From: Linepithema humile
Lineage: Eukaryota; Arthropoda; Insecta; Hymenoptera; Formicidae
Length of the DNA stretch: 64,000 nt
Direction: 5' to 3'
NCBI RefSeq assembly: GCF_040581485.1
Contig: NC_090131.1
Coordinates: 7,440,001-7,504,000 of the forward strand
The notes beneath the pieces were generated by a model that saw only the letters and a list, made by a program, of their open reading frames with translations, did not search any database and had not been told where the DNA came from. Both the position numbers and the translations under genes were made by a program. This document shows positions 35,844 to 50,100 of the stretch, in pieces. Each line of letters opens with the position of its first letter. The stretch's first letter is position 1.

Positions 35844-38800
35844 TTATCTGTCCATCTTGTTCTCCGCGACGTAGACGGGCAGCGGAGTGCCGTCGTAATA
35901 TCCGTAGATCTGCGAGGACGACGACGGGGGCGGGGGCGGACCCATGGCGTGCATCACGTGCATCGGTTGCACGTAGGGCAGCATCTGCACGGGGGTGGCC
36001 GGCGGCAGGGAACCGTTGCCGCGTCCCAGGGTCGAGCCGTTGTACGAGCTCACGTACAGATCGTGAGGATTGATCTTGCCCGAATAAGCGCTCGCCGGCC
36101 GGATCATCGACGCCTCGTGGATGCTGGACGTCGCCATCGCCGCCATCCGCGCCTCCTGCATCTGGCTGCTCCAGCGCAGCCGGCAGATGCAGATCGCGAT
36201 GACGATGATCGCGATGAACGCCACCACGCTGCCGACGATGCCGATGATCAGGGTGTCGTCGCTCGAGACGGTGATCGTCGACATACCTGTGGACGGTTAT
36301 AATTGGACATTAATTAACAACGAAAAGTGTTGATGTGTCGCTCAAACATTTGTTTAATAATTACGCAACATCTTGGATATGATAACAATCGAATTACTTG
36401 TGTGAATGTCACTGTTGTAGAGTTTATTGCGACTGTTCTGCAGTGTCGGCGCCACGGTCCAGATGATTTCCGGCTCAGGCGTGGTGGATCTCGTCGACGG
36501 GGTGGCCTCCGTCGTCTGCGGCCTCGCTGGTGTCGTGCGGTCGCACGAGAGATGGTCCTCCGTGAGATTGCCGAGGACCATGCCGGCCAGGTGTTCGGGC
36601 TTGGCGCAGACGACGACGGGCGCCTTGTCGGCCGACAGCTTGAGCCACCTCCACAGATGCTTCGTCTCGCAGCTGCAGTTGATCGGATTGCTGTCCAGGC
36701 CGCTGATCCTCACGGAACCGCCGCGTTCGTCGAGGGCGGCCAGCAGCTGAGCTGGCAGATTCGTGAACTTGCTGCCGGCGACGTCCAGCTCGACTCTGGT
36801 GGAGCGCGGCACCGGGAAGAAGAGGGCGGTCGGTATCGCGTCGACGGACGTGTTTCGCAAGCCCAGGAATAGCTTGGCTCCGCGCACGCCGACCAGCGAG
36901 CTCGAGAGGACGCTTCGCAATCTCTCGCCGCGCAACGTCAGCTCACGCAGACGGGGATGAGTGCGCACCGACAGCTGCTCGTTGCCCACCGACGAATCCT
37001 TGATCTCGATGTCCAGCGTCTCCAGATTCGTCATGCTCTTGAGGATGCCTTGCACGTCGAAGTAGCCCAGCTTGGGGTAGTTGTGGGCGCGCAGGGATCT
37101 CAGTAGCGCCAGCGATCGGAACGCGTTCCGCTCGATTCGCGTGCAGTTGGGCAGATTCGACATTCGCAGAGAGCGCAGCGCGTTCAGTCCGTCGAAGCTG
37201 CTCTCGTTGACGGTCTTCACCTCGTTGTCGGACACGTCGAGACTCTGCAGCACCGGCAGAATTTTGAAAGTGCTGATCAGATTCGTGAAGTCCGCCAGGC
37301 GATTCCGCGACACGTCCAGGCTCTCCAGCATCGTCGTGCGCTCCAGGGTGACCGGTTTGATGTCCGCGATCGCGTTGCCCGAGAGATTCAGGTGTTTGAG
37401 GAACGGCGTCTCCAATCGCGGGATGGTCTTGATATTCGTACCGGCGAGATTCAGGGTTCGCAGGATCTTCGCCTCGCCCAGGATGCCGCGTATCGCGTTC
37501 TCGCTCAACGGATTCTCGGACAGATCGAGCTCCTTCACGTTGTTGACGATATCCTGCGTGAACACCTCCACCATTCGGTTGCGAGCGATTTTTAAACTGT
37601 ACAACGACGCCGATTGCCGTTGCAGAGCGCGGATCGGTATCTCGTTGAAGCGATTGCCGGACAAGTCGATCCTTTCAACCGCGCGGATCCTGGACGCATC
37701 GAAGATGGTCTCCGGTAGGGAAGCCAGTCGATTGTCGCGCAGATCGAGAAATTCTAATCGGAGCAGACCCTCCATCGTGCGCTCGCTGAGCGTCTCCAAG
37801 GCATTGTCGGACAAGTCGAGCAACTGGAGCTGCGTGGAGTTGTGGAAAGCTAGCTCATCCACCTGTAAGAATTTTATTTTACAAACACGTTGAATTTATT
37901 AATGATGTCGATTACTTAATTCGAAACAAATATTATAAAAATAAAACTATTAATGTAATAATTTTTCTTTTTGGCCAAAGAATTTGTCGGTAAAAAAATC
38001 ATGCAGGAAGCAAGATATATATTTTTCAGAACAAGAAATTATTTAAACAACTAAAAGCTATGATTATTCTTCCTTAATGTTTTCGCTACTATCCCAATAT
38101 TTTACATACTGATTCGATTCTGTTGTTTGACAGATCCAGATTGCGCAGTCTGCCCATCTGCGAGAAGGCGAACTCGCTCACGTGGCGCAGCATATTCCCA
38201 GACAAATCCAGCCACTCGAGGAACTGCAGCGACTTAACAAAGTCGCTGGGAAACTGGGCGAATCGATTGCCCGAAAGATCAAGCCGTCTGAGTCGCGGAT
38301 GGATGACGAAGGCGGTCGGCGACAGCTGGCTGATGCGATTGTTGGACAAATTCAGAATCTCCAGGCCGGTGCCGGTGTTGAAGTGCTCGCCGATGAACGA
38401 CGCGAGCTTGTTGCCGCGCAGATTCAACGAGTAAAGATTAATCAAACCTACAAAAGCGCCGTTATCGATGCGCTCGATGGCGTTGTACGAGAGATCGATC
38501 GCCGTTAGATTGTAGAGATGCTCGAAAGCACCCTCGTCGATCTCCCGCAGCTGGTTGCCGGCGAAGGAGACCCGCTCGAGCGACTCGAGATTCAGCAGCA
38601 GCACGGTCGGCAGAATCTTCAGCTCCGTGCGCGACACGTCGAGATCGATCAAGGACGAAGGGAATATCGGCGGAAAGCCGCCGTACAGCGGATTGCTGCT
38701 GAGATTCAGATATTGCAGCCGATGCAGGTACTTGAAGGTCTCCGGCGAGACGCGTTTCAGCTGATTGCCCGCGAGATTCAGCGACAGCAGATTTCGCAAC

Positions 38801-41800
38801 GGCAGCTCGGCGATCGCGGTCAGGCGATTGTAAGACACGTCCAAGTGAATCAAGGTGTCTTCCAGGCCGGCGAACGTGCTCGGCGTGATGGCGGACAGCA
38901 TGTTGCCGGACAGCTCGATGCTGATGAGATTCTCGAAGCTGTAGAACAGCCGCGGCGGGATCTCGCGCACGAGATTGCGCGTCAGGCCGAGGGTCACGAG
39001 CTTCGCCGATGTGGCGCGGATCAGCTCCGTGGAGAGCGCGGCGATGCGGTTGAATTGCACGTGCAGGTGGGCGAGGGACGGTAATCGCGTGAGCGCCGAA
39101 GCGGGCACTAAGAGGATGTTGTTGTCTTGCAGCGACAGCCATTTCAGCTTCGTCAAGCCCTCGAAAGACGATTCTTCGATCTGCAAATAAATAGTTCGCG
39201 AAGGATAGAATTGTTTTATAACGATTAATATTTTAGGCGAATTCAAAGTTTGGAAATTTACACAATTTAATCATATTTCGTATACTTTTTCAGTCATTAA
39301 TTCTTCGATAAAATTTTCGTGGCTAATCAACGCCAAAAATTGTGCGAAATTAAATTTTTGATTAAGTTGAAAAATATATATATTTATATATCGTTTGAAC
39401 CGAATAAAAAATAAGCCGGTTACTCGCTTGGCTAGAAAACAACGTCTCGATGCGATCGTTGACACGAGCGTAGCGATGTGAAACGCATCAAGATCGCGCA
39501 GTGAGTCCGCAAACGGGTTACACACACGGAGTCACGAGACCGATTTCCGGTGCTAATCGTTTCCGTGACAAATTCTCTCGTCCGCGCGCAACAACCGTGT
39601 TGTACATACCGTGCGCAGGGCGTTCAGGCTCAGATCCAGTCTCGTGAGAGCGGAAAGGCTGGAGAACGTGTTGACCCCAAGCCGGCCTATGTCGTTCCGG
39701 CTGAGATCTAATACTTGCAGCTCGGTCAAGCCTGACAACTGTATCCGTTCTATTTCCTGCGCGAAGGTAAGAAAGAAAACAACGTTAAAACACAATCGCT
39801 CGCTGAAACGACGGATAATTCTCTAAGTTTAAATTGAAATTCCGATATAATCGAGCAAGTTATGCCAATGACGCGGATGATGATCATCCGCGATGATACA
39901 CTCACGGTGATCAGGTTGTTGGAGATATTCAGGAATTTCAGGTCCATTAAGTGCCTGAGCGCGTCGGTGGGAAACTCTTGTAGAAAATTAGCCGAGAGAT
40001 CCAGCTGCAGCAGACTGAACGCCCCTGAAACGTTAGAACGTTCGCTCACTCGCCGTCCCGCAGTTTTGCCAGATAGCAAACGTCGGAAAGTAATTTCGTT
40101 ATCGCGGCGGGTGGCGCAAAACGGTGCGCGCGCGTATTACGGCGAATATTCATAGCGATTCGTGCCCTCGAGCAGGCGTGTTCCTGAATTTGTGCGTATA
40201 GGCGCGGAACTAATCTAGCCTCCCGTGAGAACATCGGTGCCTGTGGGAACGCGAATTAGAGTTCATTATTTCGTCGAGGTCGTTCCTCGAACGCAGGGCA
40301 TCGCGCGCTTTCATAGCCGAGGCGGCCTCTTCTCACGCCTTGATTAGCGCGATTATTTCTATGAAACGACGCTTTCTTCCGGAAAAATCGGTCACACGGT
40401 CGCTAGTAGCTTCATTTCCGACGTTTGATCCAGCCTAGAAATAACCCTTAATATGTATAACAGTATACACTTATTATTCCTTTTCAATTCGCAATTCAGG
40501 CGCCTCGTTATTTCCGCTGAAGAAAAATCGACTCCAAATTCGTCGGAGAGTCTACTTTCAAATTGAGATGGTGAATCGTGGAACATCTTTCTTTTATTGT
40601 AAAAAATTGAAATGACGAGAACGCTTGCAAAAATATTATCAGAATAAGATTTTAAAAGTTTAGCGAACAGGAGGGCAACTTTCTCGGGGCTTGAAACAAT
40701 TCAAGGCGCAATGAATCTCACCTCTGAAGACGTCGCTGTTGAACCGGCTGAGGGAATTATGGGAGATGTTGAGAAACAGCAAGTGTTGAACGCCGGAGAG
40801 AGCACCGTCCTCCATATGAGACAGTTCGTTGTCGCTGATGTCTAGCCGCAACAGCGACTCGCCGAGGGTCGTGAAAGCACCTCGCGGAAGAGAACCTGTA
40901 AAGCGAGATAACGATCGAGAAATTAGTTCAATGACTGCGCGTAAAAAGTATCGATAGATGACACACGATCGTTAAGCTGAAATAACTCCCGACGACGACG
41001 GCAGGCCGCGAGTGCTAAAAATGATTTCCTCGTGCAAGAGTCTTCAAGTTACACAAAGTGCGCTAATCAACGGCCTGTAACTTTGTTGATTAGGCGCACC
41101 GCTTAGGTGCGAGGTATGAAACGCTCCGTGGAAGAATGTTGATGGCGCGGTGCGTAATGCGAGATACGTGGAGAAAGTTAGACACGAAAATTCTCCGCGA
41201 AGCAGGCGTCTTCTCCTCGTTAAACCTGTTTTGAACAACACTTGCAACGATCGAAACGCATTTGAGATTTTCTTCTCGCAGATCTAATCGGCGCACGCTC
41301 TAATAACCGTGAATCGTTTTCCAAAAGTATCTCAACGCAAAGTCATGTTTCCCATGAATCTTATTATAGGATTCTGAAAGTAAGAAAATTAATTGATTCT
41401 ATAAATGAATACTGTAAGATAATGGGACTCCAGGCTACATTTGTAATATAACTAGCGCCTGAGATGACTTAATTCTTAGGACTATATCGCTCTCTATTTA
41501 TTTAATTAACTCCAAGAAATTCAAAATATAGAATAAAAGTATCAAATTTGTTGAAAAAAAAGATCACAAAATTGAAGGATCAAATTTTTCTATCTCATCT
41601 TTTCTCTCTCTTCCTTTCCTTCCAATAATTCCTATCAGTACATAATAATTCTTCATATGTGAGAACCATGTACTAAACTTTTCGTACACTTTAAGTATCT
41701 CGATCTGAGATCGGTGTACAACTTAACTGTCTAATAAATTAATTTCTTTAAGAAAAATTAAAAATTTCGCACCAACATCCCGCTCTCGATGCTCTTCTAT

Positions 41801-44800
41801 TATATTTCTTGATTGTTATCATACGAGCCTTTCCTTCGTATGTGTTATTTGTGTTTTAAAGGATTAAAATTCATCGCAAACATACCGATATTGTTGCCGG
41901 CCAAGGACAGCACCCTGATGGCGCGCGGTCCTTTGAGAGAGGCGGTCGGCACCGCGGTGAGGTTGTTGCCGTCGAGATACAACTCCTCGAGATTCGTGCA
42001 TCCTTTCAAAATCCCCTCCTCGATGCTCCTGAGGCCGTTCCTGCTGAGATCGAGTATCTCGAGCTCCTGCATGCCGTGGAACTCGTTGCTGGAGAAGATC
42101 GGGTTTAGGCTGTCGCCCAACAGATTGTCGGCGAGCCGCAGCACGCGCAGTTCGCTCTGCACCTGCTGCAGCACGCGGTCCATCAGCCGGTGGATCGAAT
42201 TGCCGGACAGATCGAGCTTCCGCAGGTTCAAACCGGAATTAATGAGGTCCTCCGGCAAGGCCTGGTGGCCGCAGCGCCGCTGGCTGATCGACACGATCGG
42301 CTGGCCGTGCAGAACGCTCGCGGTGTCGCGCGTGAAGATCACCCGGTCGCAATTCATCTCGATCGAGCGCGGATAATCCGCGGACACGGCGCATCTGCAC
42401 GGCACCAGGAGATCCCGCTTCAGCTCGACGCAGGGCCTCCATTGCGCCTGGCTCGGCGGCGTGACGGCCGATAGAAGAAGGATCGCCAGCAGGTACGAAC
42501 TGAAAAGGAAGAATCAATATTTTCAGGCTTCAATTAAAATTCTATCGTTAAGCTCTTCTTTTCTACTCGCTCGTAGCTCGCAAATTAGTCAGCAGAAATC
42601 CGCTCGAAACGTCCTGCAGACGCTGCTGGCTTTTTATATGTAATGAAATTTTTTACGTTAAAAGAAATTCACGCGTGACAGATCTCCAAGGATTGGAAAC
42701 TTAAGTAGTGATACATGAGAATATTCGACGATTTCCGTTCGAATAAAAAACGCTTTCGCTTCCCTAGAGCCACTAATCTTCTCTCCATATAAATGTCTTT
42801 CAAAGTTAACGAGTTCTCGGTGAAACTGCACTCGGCGAAACTACGTGTCCAGAAGACAATCTCCATTTTATGATTTTATGGCGATTAATATTTCTTTCGT
42901 GAGAATTACGTTCTAGTTTTCACTCGGCGCGAATCCTCGCATCCTCTCCAGCACTTTTCACTTATCAGATTTTAATAAACCGCGAAATTCCGGGTTCTCA
43001 GCACATCGAGAGAATAGAATTATAAATTGTGCATAGAAAACCAGAGATCTAATCTTAAGTAATTAATAATTTATAAAATATTGTAATTGCGTACGACGAA
43101 GACATCGTTAGGCGTTATTCCGCGCAATAAATATCGAGCTGTATAAAGATATTCAGCGTGCAAAAATAAATATGGAGAAAGCATGCGGACGCAGACGGAA
43201 AATAAATGAGGCGTAAACCACGTCGGTCATGCAAAATAATCACTCGCTTAATAGCGCGGGATGCAACAATTACTCAACACCTCATTTCGTAAAATCCCTC
43301 TCCGAGTCGTCACGCGACATTAGCAAAGTTATCGGTTTTATCAAACGGCATGTGCGCGTCGGCTGCGCAATTTCAGCGAAATGCCAGCGCGCTTCACGCG
43401 ACGATGTAAATTCTCCCGGCGACGCGTCGAAGGAGTCAATCGCGATTTTAACGAAAGGATCGCCCGTCGATGTGTAATTAACGGAATTACTCGAGTGTCG
43501 TGCATAAAGAGAGATCTGTACGCGGCGCGTAGTCTCTTCATCTCCTCGAAGTTCGGAATGCGATTCGAGTCGAGCCGGAGTAACGGTAGGTGCTGTTTGC
43601 GGAGAGTCCGGGGACCGTGTAATTCTTACAGGCGGCATCGCCTTGGGCAGGTCTGGCCTCTCCGCGTACGTGCTGTCGCGATAATCATCGAATCGGCGGA
43701 TAAATTTCTAATTAAACAGCGTTAGACGCCCCTCCTCTCCCCTTCATTGAAACGGAATGTTAATGATCGATACGAGAAGTGGAGCTGCTTGCGAAACGCA
43801 ACGATCGGCACGGCGGTTTCGGTGTCACGTACACGCGTGCGGGATCGCGTGTAATACATATTAATGCCGCGGAATATTTGCGCCGGGATCGCTTTTACTC
43901 CCGACAACTCGCTCACCATTCAGCAATGTCCGCAATGCGCGTGCAATTGCGAAATAGCGTGAGCAAGTGCGAAAATACCGGTCGCTCGAACGAAACGCGC
44001 GGAATGAAACCGTATGAATGAAAGCGTCGGGACGCCGATTTTCTTCTCGCCGCGCAGACCCGCGATCTACTTCCTGTTTTGGAAGAGTTTTCCGACAGAA
44101 GTGTTCGATTTGTTGTTGAAAGTTCAAATAAATTATATTTTTTGAACATCGTTCTTTAAAAAAAAAAGTAACACAAGGCGGAAGAATGTGAAATTTGTCG
44201 AAAGCTTTAAGCATATCCTTGTTTTGCGAGAGAAATGATATAAACAAAATTTTGCGTAAAGATTTCTGAAACTTTTAGAATGTGGAAAACAAATCTTTTC
44301 TTTCGCCTTGCGTCATTTCTCTTCCAAATGAGCGAATCGTAATTCTCTTGCCACGAATTTCGAGCAGAGCGCACATTTGCACGAGATTCTCTGTAATGAG
44401 AATTGAATTATGCATATCCCGGCGCAATTTTGCACGTCATTATGTAACTCGCGTCTAAAATGTCAGAACATAATGGAGAGTACGCGAGGATGCAGCTTCC
44501 TGACGCATGTACAGTCGCCGGCAGACAGTCAATCTGCGGGTGATTTGTCACCGTCATTACTTTTCGCCCGTTTCTCGGGGCAGCGGAATTGTTTCCAGCT
44601 CCATCATCATCGTAGAAAGTATGTGCATTTGACAGCGCACGTGCGAACGCAATAATACAATTTACCACTGATGCAAGAACGCGCACTAACGATTTCACTA
44701 TCTTTGATAAAAGTGAGCGCTGCGGTTTTGTTGGAAATGCTTTTTCACACCGTCGATTGAAAACTCGCAGCGTCAAACTTGCTCAATCATGTGAGACTTT

Positions 44801-47191
44801 TCGCTATCTTCTCTGCCACGAGATATGTTAAGCTTTTTTCCTCTCTCCATTTTTATCATTGCACCTAAAATCCATATAAATGATTATTTATAAATCATAA
44901 TTGTAATTATCTTTTTCGGTCTTAAATTTATCCACCTTAAATTCGGCTTTTTTGAATTATATTCAAACCACGCTTTAAATATTACGTTTCTATACAAAGT
45001 ATCTTCCCAAATTTGCAACTTAAATTTAATAACAAATTCTCACAAATTTAAGATTTATTTTCCCTCAAAGAAAATATTGAAGCAGAATTTCTTGTAAATT
45101 GTACTTCAGAAAAATAAATAGATAACAGAACTGTATTTTTCCGTTCGTTTCAAGTGAGTTTTATTACAATTTTTATTTTAAGCAAAAAGTTACGATCAAA
45201 AATTAGAAAGTTCTCGTAATTTCTTCTTGAAACATTTCCGCTATGAAAAGAATCGAAACTCAATTGCAAATTGTGGAACATCCTGTATATTACAAACAAA
45301 AGAAAATATTTGTCATGATAATTAGTATCAGGTCTACATAAGTAAACAAAAATCCGTTGAACATTACAATAGCGGAATGAAACTCGAATAGATAAAAATA
45401 AACCCATTCGAGTTTCATTCACTCTCGCGACGACTTCATCGGATTCTACGGTTCCGATAGCAACGGCTCATCTTACGCATCTTTTTACAATGTTGAAACA
45501 GATGTAACGGTTTCGGCACGCGCGTATAGGGTGTCCTAGAAATTATCGGATATTCATCGAGTTTCGAATTCAATGTTCTCTGCTTTTACGAAAACTTTTG
45601 CGCTGCTCCTTTTCGCAAGATTTCAATTTCCCGGCAATTAAAAGCTTGGATTTTGTTGATAAAGTTGAAACGCGACGAGTTCATTATTATTCACATCCTC
45701 GAAGTTTACCTCGCCAAGAGCTGCCGCGTTGAGCAACTTTTTTTTCAGTCGTTAAATAGCTTCGTAATTATCGTCTTGCGGTTAAATTGACTGGCATGCG
45801 TCCAACGCATTTCCGGCATTTTTCCTGTTCGCAGATGCGGAGACATCCGGGACGCATTCCAACGGGAAAGAACGAACCGCTCCGGGATGCTCCGTTCACG
45901 GCAGCATCCAGTCAACTCGTAAAGGCGACTCTTCTTAATTACCATGTCGGATGAAACAGGTTTGCGGACAAAAGAATCGGCAGAAAGGCGCGACCTCGCC
46001 GCGATCCTTTTTTCTTCTTCCGCTACGCGCGGATTCCGCGGCACCGGAGGGACGGGTGTATCGGATTAGAGCACCGCCACGGCCTCCTCCGATCTAACGC
46101 GATAGCCACGGCGGAATGCATTTTTGCGCTTCCGCCGACCAGGCGCATCCCGTGCGCAGCGCACGTTCCGCGAGGAATGCTATCTCGCGCGACGGAGAGA
46201 AGCTCGCATAAACATTATGTTTACCAGTTGATTTTCTAGTCGCCCGATGGCGGCCGCGAGACGTTTACGCATCTGCTTACGCATCTCTTTACGTAAAAAT
46301 AAAATTCTTGCATCTTGAATGCCGGCAAGTAGCTATAAAAGTTACGAAGTCCTTCGTTCAGTTGAGTAGAAAGTTACGTTTTACAATGAAGTTAAAAGCG
46401 TGATTGTAAGACGTATAAAAAATTATATTTTTAATCGAAAGAAGATGTAGAAGTAAATTGCAGCTCTTTTTCGTGAAAACAAGTTCTGATGAATTACGAT
46501 TATAATTTCAAATTACAAGTTCTTGAATGCTCATCGGATTATTCGGGGCGTTTCTCAATGATGTGCAATTCAGCTCGCAATCGCGCTTATTTCGTATTCT
46601 TATCAATAATTAAATCAGATACGTCGAAGGACGTATTGCGCGATCACTTCGGCGTTCAAGCCGGAATGATCACGCTTGTGACTTTCGTGTTTCATGAATC
46701 ACGGATTAAAATGTCAACCGGATTGTCGATGTATAGTACTTTCAATCGAATATTTCGAATACACATTCCGAATGCACTGCAAAAATTCTGAATCAATCGC
46801 CGATTTCGGAAATCCAAATTTCACAAGCTTATCGATTTTGTTAAGTTTTAATTCTCTCTGCAATATCTAATATACAGTTGCGGTATCTCTGTTCACGTAT
46901 TATTATCTCATATTTATGTTATTACGTACTTTTCCTTAATTCCCACGCGTCTTAAAATATGTTTTCACGGACGGTGCACTTGAAGAGAGGAAGAGAACTA
47001 CGCGCTTAGAAACGAAAAAAAAACGAAGCTCGTTCTTGCGGTCATTGAAATCCCTTCAAGTTATGCTTCTCCTTAGCTATTTTCTCTTCTCATTCTTTTT
47101 TGTGAAGGATATTATTTAGCTGATTTTTACACGATACATTCAGACATCCCATTCGAACGCGGTTAAAGAGGAGACATTCAACTTACATCAT
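35844..47191 (-). CDS. Large LRR single-pass transmembrane receptor
   Basis: Minus-strand exons: 47191-47187 (ATG plus two bases), 42499-41886, 40895-40722, 40024-39906, 39756-39610, 39180-38110, 37862-36398 and 36286-35844; 1345 residues in phase. The signal peptide MISYLLAILLLSAVTPPSQA is made only by joining the first two exons. A cysteine-rich LRR N-cap (CVELKRDLLVPCRC) comes next, then more than 35 LRRs. The C-cap is near residue 1105 (NPINCSCETKHLWRW), followed by a Thr/Pro stalk. The membrane helix spans about 1210-1233 (LIIGIVGSVVAFIAIIVIAI). The cytoplasmic tail of about 110 residues has a polyproline run and Tyr-rich end but no TIR domain, so it is not a Toll. It resembles insect cell-surface LRR proteins of the artichoke/chaoptin kind in repeat number; I cannot assign an ortholog. 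Confidence 0.9.
42500..47186. other. Long first intron of the LRR receptor gene
   Basis: This 4.7-kb intron separates the ATG-bearing microexon from the rest. I see no nested gene: the open frames are short and unsupported. It includes CpG-rich blocks (about 43200-44060 and 45800-46300) that could be regulatory, and a perfect 15-bp inverted repeat at 45375-45420. The donor, GTAAGT on the minus strand, is at 47181-47186. Confidence 0.6.
45375..45420. repeat. Perfect 15-bp inverted repeat
   Basis: GAATGAAACTCGAAT at 45375-45389 and ATTCGAGTTTCATTC at 45406-45420 are exact reverse complements separated by 16 bases. The stem is stable enough for a hairpin of about 46 bases. It may be the remains of a small foldback element. 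It lies inside the receptor intron and has no coding role. Confidence 0.8.
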
Positions 47192-50100
47192 GATCGCGCC
47201 TTCCACGTGACGACGGACGCTGGCAAATGAGTATCTCGCGGTCGCCAAGGGACGTGGATTCGCTTCACCGCTGATCAGTCGGCAGCATCACCGTCCGCGT
47301 GGACGCACTGTACACCCGGTGGACACAGAGGACAGACGGGCACACATATACAGAAGGACGGGTCACCGCACACTCGTCATCGTCGAACTGGCGTCGGACC
47401 GGCCCGATCGGCGATCTCGTTTCCCGCGATTCCTCGCGTCGGTCGATCCAGGCGCGAATTCCCGCGAGCAAGTTGTCTTGTTTTCCTCTTGTTTCCCTCG
47501 TGTCTTGCTTCACGCTGTGCCTCACGCCGGAGAAAGGGTATACCGCGGCACGCCGAGCCCGAGCCGACGTTCGCGTAGTCGGTCGCGCACTGGCTGGCTC
47601 GCCGCGACGGAAAACTCGTGACGGCCGAGTGAAAGAGAGGTACCCTGAGGAGGAGAGCGCTGTGCCCTTCCTTGGGGTTCGTGGACTCCGAACATAACGG
47701 GGATCGCGCGAGTAAACTCGTTGCGAAGCAATCTCCGTCGCGCCGCAGCGTGCGTGAGACCCCATGTGTTTCGCCTAGCACTGGGTGTAAAAGGAAGTCA
47801 ATTAACAATTTGAAAAAGAAGAATGAATTAAATATAAAATTGAAACTGAAATATACTTGACTTCATTCTTTCACAGGTTTGGCATAATTTTGTACGTAAA
47901 TGAATGTACAAGTTGAAGTAAAATTATCGGTACAGTTAAATTGAAATTATTCAAGTTTACAATTAAGAAAGAAATAACTTAATTGTCTGATAATTAGATG
48001 TTTAATTATAATTTATTTGTATATTTATTTTCAATATAATTATAATAAATTGATTTTTTAATTCCAATGTTATCAAAGTGAAAATTATGTGCTTTATAGA
48101 AATTCTATTCACAATTAAAAGCTTACCTGTTTTAGCTGAGAGGCGTTTGAAATTTCTAGCGATGAGTAACGTGACCTCCGAGACAGGTCGTGAACGAAGG
48201 ACGATGTCCTGCTGCGAGAGAGCCATGATGACTTACTTAGGCATTCCAGGTATCGCGTACCATTTTCACGATATTACGTTATGCGTCAGTTGGCAGCTGA
48301 GATTTCAACGCACTTTCAAGCACGGTACGCACCCGCAAAGCGAAATTGCAGTGGATCGCATAACAGTTTTTCTCCCATGTCGTATGTAAACGTATGGTGT
48401 TACACCCACGCAAAGGGAAACTGGAACATGAGGAAAGAATAAGTCGAGATTCTAAGTTCGCACGGATGTGAGTTTACAAATGTGAAATCAGCAGCCGATT
48501 TCGAAAATTTACAAATTCATAAAATATTTGCCAACTTTGTTTGGCTATTTTCAAAGTTATATTTATTTACATATGATGCGTAGAAATACTACAAAAATAA
48601 TTTTGTTTGAAAAGCTAAATGAAATTGATATTAATTTCATCAAACATGTACAATTATTATGTTCAAATACTTTTTTTTTTAATTGTGTACTGTGTAAATT
48701 TTCGAAACAAGATGATGGTATCTCATTGCCATCAATTTACATTATCAAATTGCAAATAGAAAGCAAATTAAAGTACGTGTATTATACTCGCTTGTTCTCG
48801 CAGCAGGATACTATTACATGTGCGAATTTAATTTCGCCGCTTTAATCTAAATTGCAAGGCAGGAGTCTGTAACGGGAAATCTCGCCCAAAACGGGCATTG
48901 AGAGACCAAGTGAAACGATATTCAAGCGAGATAATCCTACAACAATATGACGCTATCGCGCTAAAAATATCTACGCAAAGTACTATTTAAGCATTTATTC
49001 GATGTGTATATTCTTAAAATATTATCGCTATTCCTTCCTTCTTTTAAGATTATTAAATTAAAATTAAATTTCAAAAAAATTAATTACTTCTTAATTTCTG
49101 CGAGTTGCCTATTTCATAAATAAAAAAAACATAAATTAATAGTCAATCAGTTTCAGTTTCACTGTATTAGAATATTATATCGCAAATGTTGGCGATATGC
49201 AAAGAAAAACACATGAGAAGATGCGCGTATCGCGAAGAAGCTAAAAGTACACAATAGCGTGTTAAAAATCGACCTGCTTAAATAGGTCTTTGCGGAAAGA
49301 GAAGTAAGGGGAGACAACGTCTCTGGGAAAAGAGAGCTCGGCTCACAACAGGCTGCTGGCCCGGTCTCGATGGATGCGGAAAGGCATAAGTCGAGAGGTA
49401 CGTTTCTCGGGCGCACGGCCTTTCACTGCCAGCCGCGCCAGTCGACTCTCCTCTTTGGCGTAGTGGCTCTCTCGCTAATCGGTCGTCGACGCCTGCTGGC
49501 CGTCAAGCCGCTCGGTATGCCGCAGGGATTGCTTTTTACATTCTCATCTAAATGCCAATGTACTCTACTAGAGTCAGAATATGTGAAAGATGTAGTGGAG
49601 AAGATTCTATAAAAGATAAACTAAATTTTGAAAACGTTTTCTTTAGATATTTAATTTTTTTAATTTGTAAATCATTCTCTCTCTCTCTCTTTCTTTAGAT
49701 ATTTTTTTACATGTTCTAAAAAATATGCTAAATTTTTAAGATTAAAATTTTTTCCAGTTTTGTGGACATTTAAATGTTTGTGACGTTTATTAAATATCTT
49801 TTAAACGTACCTTTAGATATAAATATTTCAAATACTTGCTGTTTTTTCTGAATTTTTGAAACAATATTTGGATGTTTTTCAGTCTTAAACTTGTAGATAT
49901 TCATTATGCTCGCAAGTAGAAATAAGATTGATAAAATGACAGATATGTTTTCTTTATTTTACCAACTTGTGTCTTCCTATTGCAATAAATCACTCTCATC
50001 AATCTCAGACCGCCATATTCTAAAAATCACAATCGTGATAATGTCAACTCGGGAAACATACAGATACATTATATGCTTAGCACATTAATTAATCGAATTT

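Noticed and set aside
36327..37893. Several plus-strand frames of 100-270 residues
   Set aside because: Shadows of the LRR receptor coding exons on the minus strand; Arg/Ser-rich with no independent support.
38518..39142. Frames of about 190-226 residues on both strands
   Set aside because: Other-frame readings of the 38110-39180 LRR exon; the LRR frame has the repeat pattern and correct splice phases.
47265..47808. Frames of 100-166 residues on both strands
   Set aside because: CpG-rich probable promoter/leader DNA keeps all frames open; composition is Arg/Ser-rich without motifs.
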